This document shows positions 47,101-55,183 of a stretch of DNA of 64,000 nucleotides, piece by piece (position 1 is the first letter of the stretch; each line of letters opens with the position of its first letter). The notes below the pieces were generated by a model. That model saw only the letters and a list, made by a program, of their open reading frames with translations, did not search any database and was not told the origin of the DNA. This DNA comes from an uncultured Saprospiraceae bacterium (lineage in GTDB: Bacteria; Bacteroidota; Bacteroidia; Chitinophagales; Saprospiraceae). Position numbers and translations under genes: made by a program. The DNA lies in the NCBI GenBank assembly GCA_938045585.1, contig CALIAU010000005.1, positions 124,001 through 188,000 on the forward strand, written 5' to 3'.

Positions 47101-49159
47101 GAGAATATCACCGAACAATGTTGCTGGTACAAATTTATGGCAACACAGTTCATTCATCTATTTAGAAAATGAACCAGAAGGATGGAATCAAAGTCATTTC
47201 TACCAGTATCTATATGATGATTTATCCGAGGCAAGGTTTGAAGGACGTACACTCAGATTTGGTCAAGAATTAGAGGAGACAACGTTAAATCTTTTTGTAC
47301 CGGATGGATCTACTGTAAGACCTAGGTACTGGAGAGCAAATACAACTTTAGGATTTGCAAAAATTTGGGAAATTACAGAAACAGGAATCTGTGTACTTAT
47401 ACGAGGAGAGGAAGATCTCGCCTTCGTTGAAAACGCACCACCTGGGGAACATGGTTCGTGGTCAAAAAGTGGTACAAAACGTGTATTCTTTTTTGCGACT
47501 GATAGCGCAGAAAAGCGGATTGCTCTAGTCAACTTCTTGGAAGATGTTGTAACTGATGGTCAGCATGTTTTCTTGAACACTATTCATAATGATGAAAATG
47601 GCAACCTATTCGGTGAAGAATGGGCTCAGGATTCTCTCAGTAATGATGGTAAAAACATATTTAACGTCTTGGAGTCTTATGGAGCTAATGATATTCGCAA
47701 ATTAGAAACAAACAATTCACACTATGCTATCTTTTTCACGAAAGGTGGAGCAGTGTCTGACGAAGCATTTAGTGTGAATCTGAGTGAAGAAATAAATCCT
47801 TCTGCTACACTTCCAAAGACAAAGGAAGATGGAGTTATTCAATCAACTCTTATAGGGCCTAGTGTTGCATGGTCAACCTTACAAACGCGGATTGAGGGCA
47901 TAGAAGACCATGATTCTATTTCTTTGAATGTGTATGGTATTGATTATGACAATAACGAAACTCTACTGTATGAAAATATCAGTACGGGTCTTTTTGATCT
48001 TAGTGAGACTTCTGCCAGCTCATACCCATTTTTAAAATTGAGGTACTTTGCTGCTGATGCCACTAACTATACATTCCCAGAATTAGAATATTGGAGAGTG
48101 AATCATAGACCTGTCCCTGAGGTAATTTATAACACAAATGAATTACTTAGCTTTAATAGCGATGAATTATTCATTGGCGAGCAATTACGTTTTGATGCTA
48201 GTGTTAAAAACATTACTAGCTCAGACATGGATAGCTTATTAGTTAAATACAGTATTATCGATCAGGAAAACAATATAGTAGATACTTATAATCGAAATAG
48301 CCCTTTAACGGCGAACGATGCATATAGTATCCAGTTTGAAAATTCTACAGATAACTTAGCACCTGGTGATTATCAGTTTATAGCTGAATTAAATCCTGAT
48401 GAAGACCAAGCAGAGCAAGAACATTTTGATAATTTCTTTGTAAAATCATTCTTAGTAATTGGAGATCAAATCAATCCTATCTTAGATGTAACCTTTGATA
48501 AGAAACATATTCTTAATGGTCAAACTGTTTCTAGTAGTCCTCTTATTGAGCTAATACTAACAGATCCAGAAGCAACACTGCTCCTGGATGATTTATCAGA
48601 TTTTCAAATTGCTCTTTTCCATCCAGATGGTTCACAGGAAAACATTGATGTATTGAATGATACAAGAATAACTTTTACTCCAGGAACTATAAGCAATAAT
48701 CAAGCTATCGTTCTTTTCTCTCCAACGTTTGAACCAGGAGAGTATACCTTCTTAGCGCAGGCAAAAGACAGATCTGGTAATTTCGCTGGAGGCTTAGAAT
48801 ATCGAGTAGATTTCGTGGTAAGTGGAACAAATGCTATTAGCGGTATAACTGTATTTCCAAACCCAAGTAGTTCGGTAATAAATCTGATGATAGATATAGA
48901 AGGAGAATCCGCACCCGAATCTGTTGACATTTATATACACAATATGCTAGGTCAAAAACTTATCCAATTAAACACATTGGATGCAGGAATAAACCTTACT
49001 GTAGGTAGTAATATTATTCCTATTTCGGAGTATATATCTAGAGGGCTTTTACCAGCAGGAATTTACAATTACAGTCTAGAGTTATCAGAATCTGCTCAGG
49101 GTAATTTTCCTGAAAATTACACAGAGAGTTCAGTGGGTAAATTTTTGATTGTAGATTAA
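44189..49159 (+). CDS. C25 (gingipain-like) protein, PorU2-type putative T9SS sortase (paralogue 2)
   Basis: A 1656-residue paralogue of the preceding gene over its whole length. Opening 'QMEINGQSIFGNEWIDYER' parallels 'QMDIDGEILYGNEWINYDQ'. His635 ('ITFFGHSGVG') and Cys665 ('ISLGCHSGNIHG') keep the catalytic spacing of 30. The Ig-like middle has matching blocks ('EPEGWNQSHFYQY' with 'EAEGWNQSHYFQF'). The C-terminus differs: here it is nearer a T9SS type A tail ('ITVFPNPSSSVINL', 'LPAGIYNYSLEL'), whereas paralogue 1 has the FlgD-like 'PWDGTSASG'. Start 11 bases after the first gene; a strong terminator ends the pair. Confidence 0.82.
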   Translation: MKLTKQLIILFILSCSFTQIFSQMEINGQSIFGNEWIDYERDYYKISISEDGVYRIYSSDLEENGINLSQFRGEELQLMHWGQEVPIYVSTAGNFGSNDFIEFIGRKNTGELDKQLFLEWEEAQLNLEYSQFTESSAYFLSWKNGSTNNNRITEEENTFNNSIPVEDYHIHTETLVFSDVFTKPSYTESVRFSNFDTAEGFGTGYQRTHNISFDLTDPASTNAFIPELNIRMGTNATTHILELSLNDQEIHTTNFSGYKVIDHTAELDPSQLLASNTVQVHGAVDANDRYTVAHSSLKYARRLNFGSSNYVEFQSRNNSSAFSYSINTIDNSSNEFVVLDESEGIRYSVETSNDKINFTLPAGSTSRTIHMFDPSDGYKIVDRIEARRFIDYTTENPEYLILTSEKLNPTSGLNKVQEYADYRSSEIGGAYNSYVINVEQLYDQFAFGVIRNPLSVRNFSHFIRSHWENLEFVFIVGKGVEYASYRTEEQINDPTTPSFYVPTWGFPGSDNLLLADKGFSAPSVSVGRIAARDAVDISNYLNKVIDHDLVFTTGQTQEEKSWTKEIIHLSGGDPTIQESLYQHLLDMEDIIESSAFGAEVTTYRKSSADPLQSATSSEILSNINRGKAIITFFGHSGVGTFDFSLEDVAEWKNEGKLPMIISLGCHSGNIHGTSNALGLSESFILEPEKGAILFLASSSSAFISPQAVAGKSYYDSFGNAHFGNPVGNSIFDYLSNFNNAQSLSVKSLNQQLTFHGDPAVEFYTNQSPDYITDNTSIKIATENLTITDPEIPVKFDILNLGSAISDEMEVRVSHYLPDNTLFREYTERIGNIRYKSSIEFTLENPGLAAAGKNRIDIVLDSQNEITELPNPDAEENNTLSNTVSDDGFCFFINSNIVKPKFPNDFGIINTSDIKFIATGNNAFNIETEYILELDTTDVFNSPLLSETISQENGTIEWNPSFAYQDGTVYYWRISPNNVAGTNLWQHSSFIYLENEPEGWNQSHFYQYLYDDLSEARFEGRTLRFGQELEETTLNLFVPDGSTVRPRYWRANTTLGFAKIWEITETGICVLIRGEEDLAFVENAPPGEHGSWSKSGTKRVFFFATDSAEKRIALVNFLEDVVTDGQHVFLNTIHNDENGNLFGEEWAQDSLSNDGKNIFNVLESYGANDIRKLETNNSHYAIFFTKGGAVSDEAFSVNLSEEINPSATLPKTKEDGVIQSTLIGPSVAWSTLQTRIEGIEDHDSISLNVYGIDYDNNETLLYENISTGLFDLSETSASSYPFLKLRYFAADATNYTFPELEYWRVNHRPVPEVIYNTNELLSFNSDELFIGEQLRFDASVKNITSSDMDSLLVKYSIIDQENNIVDTYNRNSPLTANDAYSIQFENSTDNLAPGDYQFIAELNPDEDQAEQEHFDNFFVKSFLVIGDQINPILDVTFDKKHILNGQTVSSSPLIELILTDPEATLLLDDLSDFQIALFHPDGSQENIDVLNDTRITFTPGTISNNQAIVLFSPTFEPGEYTFLAQAKDRSGNFAGGLEYRVDFVVSGTNAISGITVFPNPSSSVINLMIDIEGESAPESVDIYIHNMLGQKLIQLNTLDAGINLTVGSNIIPISEYISRGLLPAGIYNYSLELSESAQGNFPENYTESSVGKFLIVD

Positions 49160-49168
49160 ACAATATGA

Positions 49169-49210
49169 CCACCATTCCAAGGAGTAGTGTGCTACTTCTT
49201 GGAATGGTGG
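49169..49210 (+). terminator. strong hairpin terminator after the C25 pair
   Basis: A 19-bp stem with one G-U pair (49169-49187 with 49192-49210) and TGTG loop; outer part CCACCATTCCAAG with CTTGGAATGGTGG. Starts 9 bases past the stop. Confidence 0.8.
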
Positions 49211-49279
49211 GAATGTTAAGCCATATAACTTAAACAAATATGGCTCCCCCCTATCTTTAAGATTGCAAACTACTTTCCT

Positions 49280-49287
49280 TACTTTTG
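49280..49287 (+). promoter_or_regulatory. -7 promoter element (TACTTTTG) of the polysaccharide locus
   Basis: Exact TAnnTTTG match, with TTG 14 bases upstream (short spacing). The transcript would begin near 49294, almost at the presumed start of the first GT gene. Confidence 0.45.
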
Positions 49288-49302
49288 ACTCAAACATGAG
49301 TT

Positions 49303-50415
49303 ATTAAAATCAAGGTTCTACATATTGTTGCATCATACCCTAGCTCTACTCAAATCTGGTTAGAGAATTATTTAAATGCAAATCAAAACTATGAGATATT
49401 TTTGTTTGCTGAAGAGCTTAACAAGAATGCCGTCATAAATAAGAGCATTAGCCTTGTTAACAGTCCCCAAAAAAAACCTAAAAACAGGTTATCCAGCAAA
49501 TTGTACTATATAAAAACTCTGCGTTTCCTTAGGTCCTATATCAAAGAAAATAATATTTCACACGTACATGTTCATTTTGCAAATTTAGGATACCTATATC
49601 TAGGACTTAAGAGCAGGGACCTTCGATACGCTGTTTCCTTCTATGGTTATGATTATGAATCACTCAGCTATGAGAATAATAAATGGACAAAGGCCTATAA
49701 ATCACTATTTTCAGAAGCAGACTTATTTTTCTGTGAAGGAGAACATGGTGCCCAGAGACTTATACATCTAGGTTGTGATAAAGAAAAAGTAAGGGTGCAA
49801 AAATTAGGAGTTAGAAAAGAACACATCCAATTCTTAAAAAGAAAGAAAAAAAAGAATTCTTTAAAGCTTATACAGATTGCATCGTTCGCTGAGAAGAAAG
49901 GACAAATTCATTCGGTCAATGCTATTAAAAACATTTGTAAAGAGTGCCCAAATATTTCACTCAGTTTTTATGGAAATATTAGAGATAGTGCATATTATAG
50001 AACGGTTATTGATCTGATCGCACAGCATGGTTTAGAAGAACATATTCTTGGACATGATTATTTAGATTATACAAAGTTACATGAGACCTTAGCAAATTTT
50101 GATGTATTCATTCATCCGAGTTGTTATGCTCATAATCGTGATTGCGAAGGTGGCGCACCGACTATTCTCCTGGATGCCCAAGCAACAGGAATGCCCATCA
50201 TTAGCACTATGCATTGTGATATTCCAAATACTGTATTGCATGGCAAGACTGGTTTACTCTCTGAAGAGAAAAACTTAGACCAACTCTCAGAACACATAAA
50301 ACAGTTTTATAAAATGGATGAAGAAGAATACAATGCTTTTTCATACTCCGCCACAGCTTATATCGAAGAGAACTATGACATCCAAAAAAACTTATTAAGT
50401 CTTCGTTATGAATAA
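49303..50415 (+). CDS. GT-B (family 4-like) glycosyltransferase with unusual start
   Basis: The reading frame stays open back to a TGA at 49297-49299 and encodes a proper GT-B beginning, 'IKIKVLHIVASYPSSTQIWL', ahead of 'NYEIFLFAEELNK'. So the TTG at 49402 is too far in. No ATG, GTG or TTG precedes that strand in frame; ATT 49303 is the only near-start codon, and ATG 49296 is one base out of frame. The C-terminal half has 'LKLIQIASFAEKKGQIHS' and the nucleotide-sugar site 'GAPTILLDAQATGMPIIST', as in GT4. It overlaps the sulfotransferase by 8 bases. Expected to add a sugar to a surface polysaccharide. Confidence 0.75.
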   Translation: MKIKVLHIVASYPSSTQIWLENYLNANQNYEIFLFAEELNKNAVINKSISLVNSPQKKPKNRLSSKLYYIKTLRFLRSYIKENNISHVHVHFANLGYLYLGLKSRDLRYAVSFYGYDYESLSYENNKWTKAYKSLFSEADLFFCEGEHGAQRLIHLGCDKEKVRVQKLGVRKEHIQFLKRKKKKNSLKLIQIASFAEKKGQIHSVNAIKNICKECPNISLSFYGNIRDSAYYRTVIDLIAQHGLEEHILGHDYLDYTKLHETLANFDVFIHPSCYAHNRDCEGGAPTILLDAQATGMPIISTMHCDIPNTVLHGKTGLLSEEKNLDQLSEHIKQFYKMDEEEYNAFSYSATAYIEENYDIQKNLLSLRYE

Positions 50416-51241
50416 GCAGATTGAAAAAAGGATAAGTTTTATTGTTATTGGTGCAATGAAATCGGGTACAAGCTACTTAGCAAATAATCTTGAACAACAT
50501 CCTGATATCTCTTTTTGCCGTGAGAAGGAACCCCACTATTTCTCAAAAGAAAAGATAAACGCATCTACTTTAGAAAAATACCATCAGTTATTTGATTTCT
50601 CAAAACTACAGCAAGGAGAGGCAAGCACCACCTATACATTTTATCCTGAATACAATAAGGACGTTGCAAAAGATATCTATACCTATAACCCAAATATTAA
50701 GCTAATTTATATTGTTAGAGCTCCATTGGATAGAATAAGCTCGGACTATATGCACCTTTACTCTAGAAAGTACACACACTTAGAGTTTAATGAGGCCATA
50801 CGCAAAGTGCCAGGTATAATAGATCGCACGAAATATAATAGTCACATCCAGAGATACTTACAATATTTTAATCGAGATCAGCTCTTAGTTCTAAAGTATG
50901 AAGAGTTAAACAGCGAACCAGAATTTACATTTAATCAAATTACTAGTTTTTTAGGCATTACGCCTTTTGACGCTGTAGATACCCAACGTGTAAATGCAAG
51001 TCTCAATACTAAAAAGACGAGCCATCAGTTTAACAAAATTCCCATGCCACTACGAAAGATCACAAGTTTGCTCTTTCCTACATTTATAAAAGAGACTATT
51101 AGGAATACCTTCTTTATGGGAAGGCAATTGCATGCAAGACCGATCCTGACTAAAGAGTCCAAAGAACATATAGAAAACGCTTTAGCAGGCGAGATGGAAG
51201 CATTATATCAGTTTGAAAATGGAATTGATTATCGATTTTAA
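50408..51241 (+). CDS. sulfotransferase (type 1)
   Basis: A 277-residue PAPS-dependent sulfotransferase. The 5'-phosphosulfate loop is 'VIGAMKSGTSYLANNLEQHP' near the N-terminus; the 3'-phosphate site 'LIYIVRAPLDRISSDYMHLY' lies near residue 100, with the conserved Arg and Ser. Early 'REKEPHYFS' is typical of carbohydrate (heparan/NodH-like) sulfotransferases. Overlaps the upstream GT by 8 bases, so both act on the same glycan. Substrate sugar unknown. Confidence 0.88.
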   Translation: MNKQIEKRISFIVIGAMKSGTSYLANNLEQHPDISFCREKEPHYFSKEKINASTLEKYHQLFDFSKLQQGEASTTYTFYPEYNKDVAKDIYTYNPNIKLIYIVRAPLDRISSDYMHLYSRKYTHLEFNEAIRKVPGIIDRTKYNSHIQRYLQYFNRDQLLVLKYEELNSEPEFTFNQITSFLGITPFDAVDTQRVNASLNTKKTSHQFNKIPMPLRKITSLLFPTFIKETIRNTFFMGRQLHARPILTKESKEHIENALAGEMEALYQFENGIDYRF

Positions 51242-51243
51242 TC

Positions 51244-52176
51244 CTATGGCAATTCCTTAAAAGAATCTTTATACTCCTCTATTTCAAAATACTCTAAAAC
51301 TTTGCGCATTGCCTGTATTTGTTCTAAAGTAAAATGACTTTGCCATAACGAAAGTTGCTCCTTCCCTTTCAAGGGACTGTTTTTAGTTGCTGTAGAACTT
51401 GCCCTACTGAACTCTATCCGAGATAAGTCATACTTCAAGTTCCACGTTGCCAAGACTTTCTCTAGTGCACTTTTGGGATCCATTACTAAATCCTCGTAGT
51501 ATAAAGTCAACCATTTTTTGTCTCTGTCTTTATGTTCAAGTAAAAGCTTATTTGTCATACACCAGATCGCTGTTAAACCTTCGTGCGGTGTTTTTAAGGA
51601 TCGAATATAAGTGGAATACTGAGTATAATAGGTACTACGGTCATTTAAACTATCAAGGAATTTGTCTGGATTAAACCCCCAGCCCATTTTAATCTGAGAA
51701 GATACTACACTGAATGGATGCCTAAGTAAATGTATGGGAGCTCTTTCAAAGGTAAATTTCGACACGAGCCAGGGCAACAAGGCATTTGCTCTAACAAATT
51801 TAAAAACACCTGCTTGTGCCTCCTTGATTTTTGACCTATCAGTTTCACTCGTAATCCAATGATTTAGAATTTGGCCCTTCAAAAGTTTATTGAATAGTTT
51901 TTCCGCCTCTTCCCATTCATCATCAGCAGCAATATACGGACGCCAACTGAATCCTAAGCTTTTGAATGCTTGCACTCTCTTCCTATGAAAGGGCTCCCAA
52001 ATTTTAGGATAACCGGTAATCTCAGATAAAATTTCCGACACCCATGTACTACCTCCTCTGGGGTCAGAAAAGATAATAATGTTCTTACTGACTTCAAAAT
52101 CCATCTTACGTGCCAGCCACTGCATTTGCACATCTATTATCTTTTGCTCAATTCTCCAAAGTCCTGGTATCCGCAT
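51244..52176 (-). CDS. sulfotransferase (type 2)
   Basis: A 310-residue sulfotransferase-domain protein. PAPS loop 'IIIFSDPRGGSTWVSEIL' near residue 33; 3'-phosphate site 'PIHLLRHPFSVVSSQIKMGW' near 165; then 'LTLYYEDLVMDPKSALEKVL'. It differs in loop sequence and length from the sulfotransferases at 50408 and 61405, so it probably has a distinct acceptor. One base after the GT4 gene, which precedes it in the same unit. Confidence 0.82.
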   Translation of the reverse strand: MRIPGLWRIEQKIIDVQMQWLARKMDFEVSKNIIIFSDPRGGSTWVSEILSEITGYPKIWEPFHRKRVQAFKSLGFSWRPYIAADDEWEEAEKLFNKLLKGQILNHWITSETDRSKIKEAQAGVFKFVRANALLPWLVSKFTFERAPIHLLRHPFSVVSSQIKMGWGFNPDKFLDSLNDRSTYYTQYSTYIRSLKTPHEGLTAIWCMTNKLLLEHKDRDKKWLTLYYEDLVMDPKSALEKVLATWNLKYDLSRIEFSRASSTATKNSPLKGKEQLSLWQSHFTLEQIQAMRKVLEYFEIEEYKDSFKELP

Positions 52177-52177
52177 A

Positions 52178-53338
52178 TTATCTTGATTGCAATTTTTTCT
52201 GCGAATGTAAAACTTCAGTATAACTCGTTAAGTATTGCTGAGCAATGACTTGGTTACTGTATGTTCGAATAGCTCTCTCTCTTATGCTTTCCTTCTTATA
52301 TTGATTCAAATTTTGAGCCGTATAGCTAAGAGCCTTATAAAATGCGCTCTTATCCCGTGATGGCACGAGTATACCTAAGGAGTCATCATCCACAATCTCT
52401 GAGATACCACCCACATCTGATGACACAATGCTTAAGCCACAAGATTGTGCTTCAATCAAAACACAGGGTAAATTTTCTGTTAAACTAAATAAAACAAACA
52501 CATCATGTTCTCGCATTACTTTTGCTACTCCAAGTTCGTCCAAACCAGATAAAATTTGGGTATGCGTTAGATTAAATTTTTCAATAAGTGTTTCTGCCGC
52601 TTCTTTCCCCGTCTCTGCAACAATGGTTAATTGGGAATTTGGAAATTCCGTTTGAAAATTTTTAAAGACTTCTAGTAATTCTTCAATGTTTTTTTGTTCA
52701 GAGAGATTTGAAATATGTAGGTAACGTACTCCAAAACTTGGTTCATTTCGAATTGAAAATATTTCCGTGTCTACCACATTGGGCACCACCTTAAAAACAC
52801 TTTGCGCAGAAATCAATTTTAAATTCTTTTCTAGATCTTTAGAGACAGGAAACACAGCAGAACTATTTTTAAGCGCACTCTTTACAAATGGCTTTTTATA
52901 AAATGGAAGATCAAATGTACTAGTGGGTAGGTAGATAGTAGAATGCTCTGTTATCACATAAGGAATGCCATATTTCTTTTTTATCCGTCGTGCAACTATA
53001 CCTGCTGGTAAAGTAACATTTGCGTGCACAATGTCGATTTTTTGTCTGTTCTTTAGGTAGTTAAACCCAAACATAAATGCCTTAAATCTGGCTCGCGCTT
53101 GTAGTCTTCCCCGCTTACTTGGAAATAGTACTTTTACCTGAAGCACTTTTTCTCGCGTATCTTCTACTATCTTTGTTTCAGTGAGGCTGTGTACTTCGAT
53201 AGACAAAACGCTTACTTTATTGTTTGTCTGCGCTATTGCACGTGCGTGCTTGTAAATAAAAATGCCGTTGAATGGTTTTTTCTCTGAGGGGTACCAACTT
53301 GCTAAAAATAAGACACTAATATTTTCTATTTTGTTCAT
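52178..53338 (-). CDS. family 4 glycosyltransferase
   Basis: A 386-residue GT-B enzyme. N-terminal acceptor domain: 'VLFLASWYPSEKKPFNGIFI', 'DIVHANVTLPAGIVARRI'. C-terminal donor domain: 'RYLHISNLSEQKNIEELLEV' and the E-x7-E-type site 'LTENLPCVLIEAQSCGLSIV'. Cytosolic-side retaining transferase that uses a nucleotide sugar. First gene before the type 2 sulfotransferase (gap of 1 base); divergent from the GT2 at 53384. Confidence 0.9.
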   Translation of the reverse strand: MNKIENISVLFLASWYPSEKKPFNGIFIYKHARAIAQTNNKVSVLSIEVHSLTETKIVEDTREKVLQVKVLFPSKRGRLQARARFKAFMFGFNYLKNRQKIDIVHANVTLPAGIVARRIKKKYGIPYVITEHSTIYLPTSTFDLPFYKKPFVKSALKNSSAVFPVSKDLEKNLKLISAQSVFKVVPNVVDTEIFSIRNEPSFGVRYLHISNLSEQKNIEELLEVFKNFQTEFPNSQLTIVAETGKEAAETLIEKFNLTHTQILSGLDELGVAKVMREHDVFVLFSLTENLPCVLIEAQSCGLSIVSSDVGGISEIVDDDSLGILVPSRDKSAFYKALSYTAQNLNQYKKESIRERAIRTYSNQVIAQQYLTSYTEVLHSQKKLQSR

Positions 53339-53363
53339 GTAGTATAATACTATTACACAATAT

Positions 53364-53371
53364 CAAAAATA
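53364..53371 (-). promoter_or_regulatory. -7 promoter element (TATTTTTG) of the GT4-sulfotransferase unit
   Basis: Exact TAnnTTTG on the minus strand, 25 bases before ATG 53338, within the 45-base divergent gap. Confidence 0.4.
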
Positions 53372-53383
53372 CATTTAATTCTC

Positions 53384-54292
53384 TTGGTATCCGTATCTAC
53401 AATCATACCTTTTTACAATAACGCAGACACACTAAAGTCGTGCATACAATCAGCGATTGAGCAGGAGATTCAGGGCTCAGAAATATTACTAATTGATAAT
53501 AATTCGACAGATAATTCTCTACACATATCAAATGAATTTGCGCAAAATAATTCACAGGTATATTTATACCAATGCACAGAGCAAGGTTCAGCCTATGCTA
53601 GGAATTTGGGACTTGAACATGCTAAGGGTGAGTACATACAGTTCTTAGACGCGGACGATTTACTAAAAAAAGATAAAATAAAAATTCAATTAGAAGAGAA
53701 CAAGAACAATGCTGACATCATTGTCTCTCCGTACACCGAACATTTTAAAGGAAAAAAAATAGCCTACAACTTTAACACAGATATTTGGGCAGCTCTGATA
53801 GAGGGAAAACTTGGCATTACTAGTTCCAATTTATTCAAGACATCATCAATAAGAGACATTAAGGGTTGGGACACAAACATCCCAAATCACCAAGACTATG
53901 AACTTATGTTTCGCTTACTTAAAAACGGCGGTCTAGTGCAGTTTGTTAACTCTTCGCTCACAATTAAACGCTCAAGAGAATATCATTCTATTTCTTCGGA
54001 AACCGAGCAATCTTATCCAAAGGTAGGCATAGAGCTAAGGGAGAACATCAGGCAATATTTACAAGAGAAAAATATTCTGAATGAAAAGTATGAAAAACTA
54101 GCACTCCGCTATTTTTATGATAAGATCACCTGGCTATATAGGTTTGATCCAAATGAAGCGGTACGCCTTTATCATCATTATTTTTCAGAAAAGAAAAATC
54201 GATCTGTAATCCCTCTTAAGAATAGAATAATCGAGTCAGTTTTTGGTTTTTCTACTTCGCGCAAAATAAAACATAGTTTATTTTCCAAGTAG
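53384..54292 (+). CDS. family 2 glycosyltransferase
   Basis: A 302-residue GT-A enzyme: 'VSVSTIIPFYNNADTLKSCI', 'EILLIDNNSTDNSL' and the metal-binding 'EYIQFLDADDLLKKDKI'. No membrane helices, so it acts as a soluble or peripheral transferase. The frame upstream to a TAA at 53345 has no ATG; TTG 53384 directly precedes the first strand and is taken as start. Its 3' end overlaps the convergent GT2 by 15 bases. Confidence 0.88.
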   Translation: MVSVSTIIPFYNNADTLKSCIQSAIEQEIQGSEILLIDNNSTDNSLHISNEFAQNNSQVYLYQCTEQGSAYARNLGLEHAKGEYIQFLDADDLLKKDKIKIQLEENKNNADIIVSPYTEHFKGKKIAYNFNTDIWAALIEGKLGITSSNLFKTSSIRDIKGWDTNIPNHQDYELMFRLLKNGGLVQFVNSSLTIKRSREYHSISSETEQSYPKVGIELRENIRQYLQEKNILNEKYEKLALRYFYDKITWLYRFDPNEAVRLYHHYFSEKKNRSVIPLKNRIIESVFGFSTSRKIKHSLFSK

Positions 54293-55183
54293 TTTTTTAA
54301 TTCCTGCCTTAATCCATTTAACTCGTAAATCTAAGTTTGACGGGGCCTTATAATCAGGGTAGTCTCTTTTTATTTGGTCTAAAATCGTAGGTAAATACTC
54401 CCAATCAACCTGAGCAGTCCCTTTTAAAAGTTCATCATATTTACTATACACAATCGCATTCAATTCGGAATCAGAATACGGTAAATACTCCTGTAGGCTC
54501 ACAATTACGCGACAGATATTATCTCTCACTTGTTCATACATCTGTTCCTTGTATTTATCATACTTTGTTCCTGTAATTCTTTCTTTATGTCTGTGGACTG
54601 TACAAGAAATAGTATCTATACATTTCAAACTATTTTGTGCGATTAGCGGAAGAATGTAGGGTACATCTTCATACACTAAATCATCTTCATCAAAACGTCT
54701 AGATTTGGCAAGCTCATTTGGATATACAAAAGGAATAGGTGAATAGCTCTCTTCAATGTATTTCTTTACAAATATATCTTCTGCCCCGGGTGATACTGTT
54801 CTAATAAAAGCCCCATTTAGCTCTCTCATTTCATAAGCAAAAACAAGAATTTTATCTTTTTCGGCATGTTTAAAAATTGTATCAAAAAAGTGTGGTGCAT
54901 AGAGATCATCATCATCCAAATAGCAAAGGTAGTTTCCTTTTGCACGTTCAATTCCAAAATTTCTTGCGGAAGCGAGTCCTCCATTGGTCTTGTAGTAATA
55001 TTGAATACGCTCATCATCAAAGTCTTCTACTATCTGCTTTGACTTAGGTAATGAACCGTCATCAACTACAATTGCTTCCCAATCATCGAAAGACTGCTGC
55101 AGAATACTATTTACTGCCTTACTAAGCAAATCGCTACGATTATAACTTGGAATTATTACTGATATGAATGGATTCTTCTTCAA
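54278..55183 (-). CDS. family 2 glycosyltransferase
   Basis: A 301-residue GT-A enzyme: 'PFISVIIPSYNRSDLLSKAV', 'WEAIVVDDGSLPKSK', and 'NYLCYLDDDDLYAPHF' with the DxD-type metal site. Start TTG 55183 lies in a TTGA overlap with the asnB stop, a sign of translational coupling. It is the second gene after asnB, and its end overlaps the opposite-strand GT2. Confidence 0.88.
   Translation of the reverse strand: MKKNPFISVIIPSYNRSDLLSKAVNSILQQSFDDWEAIVVDDGSLPKSKQIVEDFDDERIQYYYKTNGGLASARNFGIERAKGNYLCYLDDDDLYAPHFFDTIFKHAEKDKILVFAYEMRELNGAFIRTVSPGAEDIFVKKYIEESYSPIPFVYPNELAKSRRFDEDDLVYEDVPYILPLIAQNSLKCIDTISCTVHRHKERITGTKYDKYKEQMYEQVRDNICRVIVSLQEYLPYSDSELNAIVYSKYDELLKGTAQVDWEYLPTILDQIKRDYPDYKAPSNLDLRVKWIKAGIKKLLGK

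Noticed and set aside
39186-49159. Assembly duplication of one C25 gene
   Set aside because: The two copies differ at very many residues throughout and in their C-terminal tails, so they are true paralogues.
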